The notes under the pieces are model-generated. The model ran no database searches. It saw only the letters and a list, made by a program, of their open reading frames with translations, and was not told the DNA's origin. A stretch of DNA of 64,000 bases from Physcia stellaris (Eukaryota; Ascomycota; Lecanoromycetes; Caliciales; Physciaceae), in NCBI GenBank assembly GCA_018902385.1, contig JABSSW010000032.1, positions 1 to 64,000 on the forward strand, in the 5' to 3' direction. Shown piece after piece: positions 22,388-32,439 of this stretch. Every line of letters begins with the position of its first letter. Within the stretch, counting starts at the first letter, position 1. Both the position numbers and the translations under genes were made by a program.

Positions 22388-23668
22388 GGGTCTCGGTCGA
22401 TGTCCCCTGGATGAGAGCAGAAAATGATCGGGATATCTCATCCTGCTCCACGGTTGATAAGACAAGGATCAAAGGGACGATGGATTACCACCGCAAGAAC
22501 ATCTCAAGCTGCTATTGCAATCTTCTCGAATTCAGATCGATGGCAGAAAGGAAGTCTACATAGTATTGTAGAAAAGCAATGCATCTCTATATCTATAGAC
22601 CGCGTAGCAGATCTTGTAAACTTTACCCCACAGTATGATACTGGAAGCTGCAGGCGTTTCTGTGTCGGTGCCGAGTAGCCTTTGCCGTCAGAGTCACATC
22701 GCATACCTCTGACACCATCCACTGGATAGATTTTCTGCTGCCAAGATACTCGCACCACCTCCATACTGCTGAGGAAGCTTCATTCGGTATAGCCATCTGC
22801 AAGTAAGATCGGCAATGATCCATAGCGCAGGTACGGATACACCTTGTGCCACTTATTTCTCACACCGCTTCTGCGGTACCACGACCGAGCAGTGCACATT
22901 AGCTTAACACAGGGCACAGGAATCACGTGGGCAAGATCTGGAGTCGTCGATTTAGCTCGCGATCAATTGGATACATTAGAATCAATTTTGGGATGTTACA
23001 AACATGGTCTATCGCAACATCGATAACGCCATCAAAATTCCAATCGTTCCATTTATTCAACGAAAGAAATGAGGATTTGATGTCGTCGTTGAACAAATAT
23101 CTTATTCCAACAATGTGTTTGAAAAGAGGAGTAGGTCAAGAATTCGCAAAACCATTTCCGCGCTAACTACATGTTGTCAATGCCAAGACCCCATCCCAAT
23201 GTTCAGAACGGTTGCGAATGCTTGGCAATCGTAGATCCCTATGCGACCTGTCGGCATACCAACTGCTACAACATTATTAACTGTTCAACGAGTCCCGCAA
23301 AGAGCGGACTGAAGTCAAAGCGTATTAGCGCCCCAATAGGACACTTACGGATACGAGTTCTAGATACGGATACGTCATAAGCTGGTACGTAAGCTCATAT
23401 AATAATATAATGGGCCTTCAAGTCGTCAAGTGCTGATACTCCGGAAATGAGCTATGTAGAATCTGAAGCTCTTCTTTCGCTAGATCGGGCATTTGGTTTC
23501 GTGAAAAGCTGGCTGTTCGGTCTCGCTTTGGGACTTCTCATCCTTTCCAAACACATGAGTATCGTAGTCGCGCTCTAAGACTCTGAGTTTCAGTGCGGTC
23601 CTGACCCACGATGAGATAGCACAGTCGGTTAGTAGAGGATTAAAGCGGCGAAGCATACAAACATTATT
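22388..23668. other. Intergenic ~1.3 kb, divergent promoter region
   Basis: Lies between two genes that start divergently (adhesin-like, minus; methyltransferase-like, plus). Short frames on both strands overlap one another and match nothing. A small direct repeat GGATACG occurs at ~23350 and 23368. No RNA gene is visible. Confidence 0.45.
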
Positions 23669-25735
23669 ATGCTATCTAGAAGGTTTCGTGCCATCCTCGC
23701 CCGTCCCACAAAAAGCTTCTCCAGTAGGAGTACAACCCTAAACGTTAGGGTCCGGCGAATGCCTCGTACCTTAGAGACCGCTAAAGTAAACGCTATTTCT
23801 TCACTGAATCTACATGTCTGTAGAGCGCCAGCACGGCAGTACGCTCTGATCTACCTGGTACTTCCCAAACTTGACCACCAGCACACTAGTGCCCGACTAG
23901 GTGGGGACCTATCCAAGGAAATCTATCTGTGGCAAGTCCAACACAGTCGAGAAATGGAGGGAAGCAGCTCCCTCCCAATCCCACCAGGACACATTGATGT
24001 GGAAGCTTATGTAGATTCGCTACTTTGTTTCGCCACATCTCATGATCTCTTTCAAAAGTTGTGCGGTGGTGTTCATATCTTAGACTTCTTAACAAAAGAG
24101 CCTGACTTGTACACCGCTCTCATACCGCAAGAATGGAGGAGTTGGTTTGACGAAAATGAGATCCAGGATATTCTTCATCTTTTGATGAGGCAGGATCTTG
24201 ATGCTCTTCCTGAACCAAGGCCGGGGCAAGATGGAATGGCTGGAAAGCCTTGCAATGATACTCAAGCCACGTACCGCGGACAACCTGTCCCGCCAGCAAG
24301 CCTAGTAGAATACATAGGCATCATTCGTAGGCATACTTTAGATAGGGATATCAAGGCTGAGCCCCAAATTGCGGTCGCTACATCGAGTCTCAACAATGGC
24401 CTGACGCGCAACGTCGCCGTGGGAATGAAGCCTAAAAAGATTCACGAGGTGGGCAACTTTGTCAAGTACATTGATCAGCTAACGTACAAGATTGAATCAG
24501 ACACGAGCCATCCGGTATCGCATATTGTCGACTTTGGGTCAGGCCAGAATTACCTTGGGAGAGCCCTAGCGAGCCCACCCTACTTGAAGAAAGTTGTCGC
24601 CATTGAAAGCAAGCACCACAACATTGATGGTGCTAAGAATATGGATATAGCTGCAAAATTAGCCAAGAAGGAAATGACTTTGAGGAATAAGAAATTATTC
24701 CGCAGGGGAGGAGGGAAGGCCTCATCATGCACTGACGACAATTCAGAACCCCTTCTTATTTCAAAAGTAGGTGTGGACCAAGACCAGCAACAACAAGATC
24801 ATATCCAGTATGTCGAGTCGACTATTACTGGTGGCGATTTGTCTCTCGTCCTTCCGCAGATAAAGCCGACAGTAAGCTTGGGTCAAGCTACGTGTGATCC
24901 ACAACTCTTAGTAATATCACTTCACTCTTGCGGCAACCTCCTCCATCATGGACTACGTTCGCTCATCGTCAACTCATCAGTCAAAGCCGTGGCCATGGTA
25001 GGCTGCTGTTACAATCTAGTGACTGAGAGACTAGGACCACCCACCTTGAAGTATCCATCCCTACGTGGTTCTAACGCCCGTCTCGAGAAAACCTCCGCAG
25101 CGTGTGATCCAGATGGTTTCCCCATGTCAGAGCGTCTCGTAGCCTACAAGCATGAGCACGGGGAAGGTATTCGGTTGAACATTACGGCAAGGATGATGGC
25201 TGTACAAGCGCCTCAGAATTGGACGCCAGAGGATAGTGAGGCATTTTTTACAAGACATTTTTATCGAGCTCTTTTGCAGAGAATCCTCGTGGATCGGGGT
25301 GTCGTTGGAGAACCTACAGGCGATGGAGCTTCGACCGAATCAAGCAGTCCAAGAGGCTGGACTGGAGCTGGTCAGCCAATCATCCTTGGATCTTTACGGA
25401 AATCTTGCTATTCTTCCTTCACTGCCTATGTGCGAGGAGCAATTGACAAAATACGAGGCGACCCGGAGCACGGACCACATATTGTCAAATATATGGACGG
25501 ACTGACAGACGAGAACATTGCGGGATATGAAGCCAGATACAAGCACAAGAAAAAGGAGCTCAGTATCGTTTGGAGCCTGATGGCCTTTAGCGCCGGGGTT
25601 GTCGAGTCCATGATAGTAGTCGACAGATGGCTCTTTTTGAAGGAGCATGATGCAGTCAGAGAGTGCTGGGTCGAAGCCATCTTCGACTACGAGCAAAGTC
25701 CACGGAATCTTGTCGTGGTAGGGATCAAGAAATGA
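23669..25735 (+). CDS. METTL25/RRNAD1-type methyltransferase-like protein
   Basis: Intronless frame of 688 codons. The domain begins near 'HIDVEAYVDSLLCF' with 'CGGVHILDFL' and 'PQEWRSWF', as in the METTL25/RRNAD1 (Methyltransf_32) family. SAM motif I is 'HIVDFGSGQNYLGRAL' (~285-300), followed by 'VVAIES' (acidic end of strand 2), then 'LVISLHSCGNLLHHGLR' (~415-430), 'MVGCCYNLV' (~443-451) and 'GFPMSERL'. The family has a Rossmann methyltransferase fold; substrates are poorly known. Start is uncertain. ATG 23669 adds 95 residues beginning 'MLSRRFRAILARPTKSFSSR', basic and mitochondrial-presequence-like. ATG 23954 ('MEGSSSLPIPPGHIDVEAYV') gives the family's usual N-terminus and 593 aa. I would favour 23954 unless transcript data support the longer form. 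Confidence 0.85.
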   Translation: MLSRRFRAILARPTKSFSSRSTTLNVRVRRMPRTLETAKVNAISSLNLHVCRAPARQYALIYLVLPKLDHQHTSARLGGDLSKEIYLWQVQHSREMEGSSSLPIPPGHIDVEAYVDSLLCFATSHDLFQKLCGGVHILDFLTKEPDLYTALIPQEWRSWFDENEIQDILHLLMRQDLDALPEPRPGQDGMAGKPCNDTQATYRGQPVPPASLVEYIGIIRRHTLDRDIKAEPQIAVATSSLNNGLTRNVAVGMKPKKIHEVGNFVKYIDQLTYKIESDTSHPVSHIVDFGSGQNYLGRALASPPYLKKVVAIESKHHNIDGAKNMDIAAKLAKKEMTLRNKKLFRRGGGKASSCTDDNSEPLLISKVGVDQDQQQQDHIQYVESTITGGDLSLVLPQIKPTVSLGQATCDPQLLVISLHSCGNLLHHGLRSLIVNSSVKAVAMVGCCYNLVTERLGPPTLKYPSLRGSNARLEKTSAACDPDGFPMSERLVAYKHEHGEGIRLNITARMMAVQAPQNWTPEDSEAFFTRHFYRALLQRILVDRGVVGEPTGDGASTESSSPRGWTGAGQPIILGSLRKSCYSSFTAYVRGAIDKIRGDPEHGPHIVKYMDGLTDENIAGYEARYKHKKKELSIVWSLMAFSAGVVESMIVVDRWLFLKEHDAVRECWVEAIFDYEQSPRNLVVVGIKK

Positions 25736-26272
25736 CACATAACGAATAGCAATCTATGGAAAGCTCCTAAGGATGTAGCGAATACTGAGCCACCATTCCT
25801 TGGCCACTGAGCTTGATCTTAATTCTATATGCCTTCGGATGAAATCCATATGTCATCCATCCAAAGCAACAGGCATGATTTGGAACACGTAAAAGGTGGA
25901 TGGACGGTCAATAGGCATATTTCATCAGAAATATCTGGAATTTCAACAAGTGTTTACTTAAGCATCGTTCATCACTGTACAAGAGAACCTCTACACATTT
26001 GTCAATATCGATGAATGGAGTAACACCTTGTTGCACAAACTCACTACTCTGGTGATGCTACCTAATAGTCTGAGGGTTGCCCTTGATGTCTTCCCTAACA
26101 CGGTAGTACGGGCAATTCCGGCAAAAGCGGGCCAAGCTCTACCGGCCTTAGCATTACCATACCCTTGATCACCTATACTTCGACATTTTGACATTGTTAT
26201 CTTGCTCCTGGAAACGAGTCAAGAGATCCGCATCCTCAAAATTTGGTAGTCGAACAGTGCCTTTCCGCTGTG
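25736..26272. other. Intergenic region, nothing recognised
   Basis: 3' flank of the methyltransferase-like gene and upstream region of the next plus-strand gene. No frame or motif is convincing. Confidence 0.4.
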
Positions 26273-28069
26273 ATGGCTCTTTCATCTCGAGGTAGGTCGA
26301 ACTTCTCCCGGGGAAATGCATTGGAGATATCCGTCAAAGAAACGCTTTCAAGAACATCGAAACCATTCTAGCTACCTACACCGAATCCCTGCTCCATCTA
26401 GATCGACATCGAATCGAAATCAACTGACTTTGTTGTCTTTCAGGACTATCGACAGTCCTCCTCTTAGGCGCAGCGATCTTACTTATCTTGTCTACCACGT
26501 TTTTCTCGAACCAAGATGTATCTAGTCTGTCCGAAACCTCTCTCAAGCGCTCCAACGCACTGGAATTAAGCGATTACAATGTCACCATTGACAATGCTGT
26601 TTCCCCAACTCTCCTCGGTAAGCGTCAAATCTACGCTTCAGCAAGCAGGAAAGCAATTCCTTTCGGACATGAGAATGGACTACGCCATAGCCATCTCGAG
26701 CATGCGAACGTCTCTGAGAACAGACTTGCAAGTCGAAAAGAGCCAAGAGAGCCAGTTACTATTACTATGTAAGCTGATCAATTCCTGGAAAGCTGTGCCT
26801 AGGCGCCACAGGAATAATCTGGTCCCGTGAATCGCTGACAAGAAGCAGGGACCAAGCTCGTAGAGATGGTCGAGCATACTACCAGGCGGTTCAAGTTGGC
26901 GGAAGACAGACACAGTGGCGTTCCTTAACAGACCTAGTCGTACGTAGCATGTCCGATAATGTACGAGCGAAAAATGTTAAGCGGAAGTCAAGGGCCACGA
27001 TACCAACGATAGAGAATGGACCATAAGCGCTCCTCGCCAGACCAGAGTCCAATTTGCCGAAGCTTTCGAGGACCTCAACATCCCAGGGGATGTAGAACTA
27101 AATGTGGAATATTCGGTTATTCAAGACTGGCTCTTCCTGAATTGCCATGGGGATGTCTGTGTAAGTCTACAACATACTCATAAGAAACCCAAACAATGAC
27201 TACCAGATTGATGAACTTCTACAGCCTAAGACCGATGCTGAGTTTCGTAATACCTACAACCCCGCAGGCAAGACCATTATCGCCGCACATAATTTCAGTC
27301 CGACTTATCAATTGCGGAAGGCTTTTGGCGTAGACAGGCTGAGCCCAGATCAAGCTGCAAAGCTCCCGAAAGTTAAACAGTGGTCCGATGTGACCATGAT
27401 CATGTGGAATTCTCTGGCCGGAAATCGGGCTGGGGATCTGAAATATATCTTCAGGGAGTACATCATCACTTCTAACACCCGTTTCGTCATGGAACAGTGT
27501 TTCCAAGACATTGGAGAGGATGAGTTGTTGAAAGTATGGCCTGGCCAAGTCTTCAAAGACGATGACCCAGATTTTTACGCACTCCTCGGAACTCCACATG
27601 GTACGTATATGAAAGTTTCTCTTGATCTTCTTACACACGGCCGGACCATCATGCCAAACATGATTTGGAAAGGTTAACGCAGTGAGCGTATTGTGGATCT
27701 TGACACTAGTCACTGACTTGCTTCACGTATAGGACGATCTGTCGCTTTTCTTTTGATTCAGCATCAAGACGAATTCCCTGGAAAATCCATTGAGTCCATC
27801 ACGGTATTCACGAACAGCGATGACGATATTGAGGATGGCTATCACCTCCTCTTTACATTGACTGGACCCGGAAACAATCCACTGCCTGATAAGTAAGAGC
27901 CAATGGCTGGAAGTCCACTTCGATGAGGAGAACAGGGGTTGACAGGTGCAATACATTGTTTTTTGTTGCTCCAGATGCTTCGCCTTATCTTGCACCTGAA
28001 GAGCTGTGCTCACTCAAGCAGGGTATGGAAGAGTTAACATCGGAAGTTGAACATCACATCTTAGCATAG
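26273..28069 (+). CDS. Multi-exon membrane-anchored/secreted protein of unknown function; 5' exons uncertain
   Basis: The 3' half is solid: exons ending 27160, 27207-27600, 27733-27892, 27946-28069, with introns of 46, 132 and 53 nt, all GT-AG and in frame. It encodes 'TIIAAHNFSPTYQLRKAFG', 'KVKQWSDVTMIMW', 'VWPGQVFKDDDPDFYALLG', 'GRSVAFLLIQHQDEF' and 'KSIESITVFTNSDDD', a pattern I know from ascomycete proteins of unknown function ('..LKQWSDLTFLHW..', 'WPGTTFE'). At the 5' end, ATG 26273 ('MALSSR') splices (GTAGGT 26292 to TTTCAG 26443) into a membrane segment 'GLSTVLLLGAAILLILSTTF'. Between 26620 and 27000 the coding signal switches frame twice ('LLGKRQ' against 'STLQQAGKQFLSDM'; 'QTQWRSLTDL') and I could not join it. 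Hidden introns or frameshifts are both possible, so it may be a young pseudogene near the TE border. Confidence 0.62.
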
Positions 28070-28500
28070 CTCATGAACACCGGAGTAGGGCCCAATCTAA
28101 ATCTCTCCTAATATATTTGACTTGAAACCTGGTTAAAGCACCTGTTGGGCATGCGGCTGTCAACGCTAAGGAGGAACATAACTTGGCTGATGGCGTTGCT
28201 CACGACATTCAGGACAAGCTTTGGAAGTTGTACAAAAGCTCCGTCTCCTTAATGCGATTCTACGGAAAATGGGCTCAGAGTATCATTCCATTTGTCCCCT
28301 GTAGATTGCTGTGCTGTGCTGTTCGACAACGGCACGTTGTTGGAAAGAAAAAAACAAGGGACTGTTATGTGTGAGACTAACACTTTTCTTCTGCCCGTGT
28401 TGGCAGGGAGGAGTGCGAAAATGGCTGGGCAACGAAAACTAGAATCGATAGGGTTAAGCCCTATTGGCATGACATTCGGCTGTTTATGAAACATCTTCAT
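28070..28500. other. Island right edge, no supported gene
   Basis: 3' flank of the preceding gene. A 63-codon plus frame (28183-28374) has no recognisable motif. Composition changes to the AT-rich, CpY-poor state at about 28500. Confidence 0.45.
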
Positions 28501-29158
28501 GAAATATGCAATTTGTACATACTTTCATCTAAATACTTATCATTCAATAAAATTATTTTTGAAAACATAGAACACAATCTATAAAAAAATATTTATCGTT
28601 TTCTTCTCAAAAAGTTTACTATCTTATTGGATTAGATCAATCTTGACGAAGAACATCAAAGTTTTGATGCAACTTCTTCGCACGTTGCACATCAATCAAG
28701 AACTTGATATGATTTTCGTCTATATAGTCAAAATTGTAGAGTTCGATGAGAGAAATTCGATGTTGTAATATTTGTTGAATTTTGACGAAAACGCGTTGAG
28801 TTATTGAAATGCGAAACTTCGATCGCACACAAATTGATGAATTCAGAATTCAGAATTCAATTTCAACTTCATATTAACTCAAACAAAGTTTTTTTAAAAA
28901 AACTTTCGAGTCTATTTGTTACATCATATTATTTCGTACGTTTTGACGATGTGCTAATGAATCATTTTTTTGAAAATTTTGTCAAAATAATTCGAACGTC
29001 AAAGCAAATCGTTGTCAATCGTTTTTTGACAAAAATATCGAAATTGTAAAATGATTCATTTCAACATTTTTACAGAAAAATTCAACGCACATCAAATTAT
29101 GAAACATTAAAAACGATAATCAATCATTCAACATTCAAAAATTACAATATTAACAAAC
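28501..29158. other. Start of right AT block, decayed DNA
   Basis: AT-rich transition zone. It still has scattered CT and AG up to about 28830, then takes on the full CpY-poor texture. Short frames on both strands match nothing I can name. Confidence 0.5.
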
Positions 29159-29667
29159 GAAAAACGACGTGCAATTCAAATCATTCAATATCAATCGACG
29201 AAAAACGACGTGTCGTTCAAATCATTCAATATCAACAAACGAAAAACGACGTGTCGTTCAAATCATTCAATGCAAATCGTGAACAACGTGTCGTTCAAAT
29301 CAATCAATACAATGTGTTAATAAATTTGAAACAACGTGTCGTTCGAATCAAAAAATACAATGTGTTAATGAATCGTGAACGACGTGTTGTTCAAATCATT
29401 CAAAAAGTTCGTGAACGACGTGTTGTTCAGAACAAAATCAATGTTTACAAATTAAAAACGACGTGCAATTCAAATCATTCAGCGTAAAATATCAACAAAC
29501 GAGAAACGACGTGTCGTTCAAATCATTCAATGCAAATACAAATGAACGAAAAACGACGTGTCGTTCAAATTTTCAAAACAAAATATTAACAAACAAAAAA
29601 CGACGTGTCGTTCGAATCATTCAATATTAAACGACGAAAAACGACGTGTCGTTCAAATCATTCAGCA
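29159..29667. repeat. Minisatellite, 12 units with ACGACGTGTCGTT core
   Basis: Twelve irregular units of 36-48 bases. Each carries AAACGACGTGTCGTT or a one/two-base variant, then CAAATCATTCA and a variable A-rich spacer. Cores start near 29164, 29205, 29246, 29285, 29332, 29379, 29415, 29458, 29506, 29553, 29600 and 29641. The core AACGAC-GT-GTCGTT has self-complementary arms. The array lies upstream of the plus-strand gag fragment and may be the 5' leader of that retroelement or an independent satellite. It is too irregular for CRISPR, and this is a eukaryotic genome. Confidence 0.88.
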
Positions 29668-29958
29668 ATAACATCGATATCAACGAATCAAATCGTTAAA
29701 AAATTTCGTTACGTTGTGAATATTAAATGTTATCGAAACATCATCAAAATCAAAAACAATTTATATTTATTTCACGACAATGTCAACATCAATCATTTAT
29801 ACAATTATTTGACAAAAAATTCATCAAATGTGTTTCGTACGAATTTATCATTCGAATAATTAATGTCAACGAATTAATGAAAAATAACGACATACGCATA
29901 TATTTGAAAATTTTCAAAAAAATTTGCATTTAAATTTTTTAATATTCGAAACAAAAAT

Positions 29959-32213
29959 TTGATTTGCAAAAATTTCAAAACATTACATTTTGTTTTGATA
30001 TTCATTATTCAAAAAATGTTTTCATTTACGAAAAAAATCGTGATTTCATTTTTTATTGTTTATCGAAAACGTCAATTTTTTACATCATCATTTGATACGA
30101 ATCGAATTAACAATTTTGTTCATTCGAACATTGATTCGAAAAATCAATCATTTTTTACGTTATTTGAAGAATACATCAATCGAACGCACAATTTTAATTC
30201 ATTTCGTTCAATAAAACAAATGTTTTCGATACAACAACAAAAATCAATTAATTGAATTAACAATATCGTCGATTTTTTTAACAATTTAATACAACAATCA
30301 TTCATTGTTCAAAATCAATCAATCAAATTTATCAAAATGAAAAAATTTCAATTGAATTATTTCATTGAAAACAAATTTGCACGACGATGATTTCAAAAAA
30401 TCAAAAAAACATTCGACGATAATTTTGAATCAAATAAATGAATTGCAAAAATCGAATCAAAATTGAAAAACGAAATCGAATTATGAACAAAAAAATTATT
30501 CACGATTCAACAAATGATCAAAAAAATGTCGAAATTAACATTGTCGACAAGAATATTTTCGTGACATTGTTGTTGAAACGATTTTCAAAAAAAAAAAAAT
30601 CAAACAAAAAATTCGAAAAAATTGATTTAACAAATTGAAAACAATTCAACAACAAAAAAATGAAATTTTGAACGATTATTACGAACGTGTAATTAATTTC
30701 TTTCGTGCAATCGAAAAAATCGATGATAAAAATGATATCATCATGAATGTAATTATTGAACAATTTGTCGCAAAATTTCACGATTTTGTTTTACGACGAA
30801 AAATCAAAACGAAATATGTAAACGTCATTAAAAATTTTCAAACGTTAAAAAATGTTTACGAAACGATCGAAAATCAATTTGCAATCTTGAAATCGAAAAA
30901 AAAAAATCGAACGAAACAATTGAAAATGAATAATGACAAAAAATTTGTGAATTTACGAAATGCAATTAATTTTTGAAAATCGAATATGCATCATCAAACA
31001 AACGAAATCAAAAAATTCAAATACGATTGATCAAATTAAAATTCGACTTGAATAATTTCGCAACAATATTTCGTTTTGCACGTCAATTACATCGTATAAT
31101 CAACAAAAATCGTATACAAAATGTTATTAACACGAAATTTATTTCAATTTTGCAACAATATTCAAAATATTCGTCGCAAAATTCGCGTGATCAACAACAA
31201 TCAATTGTATTCGTCGCAACAATTAATGAAACAATACAATTTCGTGAACGACGTCAATTCGAATCAAATTTGATTATACGTCAACAACAAAAAAATCAAA
31301 CGTTTTGATTTATTCGATGAAATCATTACAATCGAATTATCAACGATTTTCTTGAATATAATCGAAACAAACATGATAAAATTTGCATACGATGCGATGA
31401 AACAAAACATATATTTCGCGAATGTACGATGAATGAACAAAATCGTTTAAAATATGCAATCGCACGTTTGTTAAAATGATTGATTGACATAAAAATTTCT
31501 GTAACATTCGAGAAAATTGCTCAAACGAAATTGAAACGATTTATTGATTTATTTGTTTCAACAATTTCATCGACACAAATAACAGCAATAACGAGTATAT
31601 CATTCAACATTCAACAATTTGCGATAAATGCGATATATTATACATATGATACAGAAACTGAAAATGAAAACAACAATCAACATGTCTTCACGACGAAATA
31701 CGACGAAATGTATAACTCGAACAATTTTGTATCAAAAATGAAAAAATCAACGTCAAAATTAATACAAATGAAAAAATTCGACTCAAAAAACGAACAATTT
31801 GAAATGAATGAAATCGTCATTCAACGTTTTCTTGCAATGAATTCAATTACGATATTTGCAAATTCGAAATATGATTCGAAATCAAATGTCGATCAGTCGA
31901 CGAAAATCTATACGATAAAAATTCGAAAAAAAAAACGAATGAAACACGACGATGAAACATTTGACGTAAAAAAAAAATTTGCAACGAAATCATTTGAATT
32001 TATCGAAAAACATCAACAACAACATTTGTCAAAAAAAAGAAAAAAAATCAAAAAAAACATTGACAAGTTCAAGAAATTGAAAAAAATCAATGTTTTGAAA
32101 AACAAACTTTTCGTTAATGTTCAAAAAATTTTGAAAAGCAATATTATTATCATGATCGTTATTCAATTTTGTGTTATTTGATTTTTTTAAAAAACGAATT
32201 CAAACGATTGATT
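29959..32213 (+). mobile_element. Gypsy element C, gag and linker part, cut by element B
   Basis: Plus-strand retroelement fragment. A Gag-like region (about 30635-30976) reads 'NDYYERVINFFRAIEKIDD' then 'NVIKNFQTLKNVYETIENQ'. A zinc knuckle near 31384-31425 has C-x2-C-x4-H-x4-C ('CIRCDETKHIFREC'). An acidic/basic linker frame of 233 codons follows (31480-32181). Frames are interrupted by TGA stops. It ends abruptly at 32213, where the LTR of element B starts, consistent with B inserting into C. Downstream pol of C should resume after the other B LTR (46695 onward), but I could not recognise it there. The order resembles the left-block Gypsy and they may be one family. Confidence 0.62.
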
Positions 32214-32439
32214 TGTGAAATGTCATGCATTGATTGAATTAATACATAATTACACGAGAATTTCTAAATGAAAAACAAATACATGAAAATCTGTAAAAAC
32301 ATATGTAGAAAATTAAATCGTTTGAATGCGTCAAGACGAATTTCGATTTTAACATTCGATGTGATAAAATAAAAATGTTAATTTTAATGATTGATCAAAT
32401 GTTGATTTCAAATGTTGAATTCGATGCACGTTCGTCACA
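32214..32439 (-). repeat. Element B LTR (left copy)
   Basis: About 226 bases that recur at 46466-46694 in the same orientation. Both begin TGTGAAATGTCAT, share AAAACATATGTA, then AATTAAATCGTTTGAATGCG and ACGAATTTCGATTT, and end near CATTCGTCACA or the equivalent. They have TG...CA ends. In element B's orientation this is the 3' LTR. Confidence 0.8.

Noticed and set aside
29159-29667. CRISPR array
   Set aside because: Regular-looking cores with spacers, but units vary in length and sequence, spacers are related to each other, and the context is a fungal genome with no cas genes. It is better described as a minisatellite.
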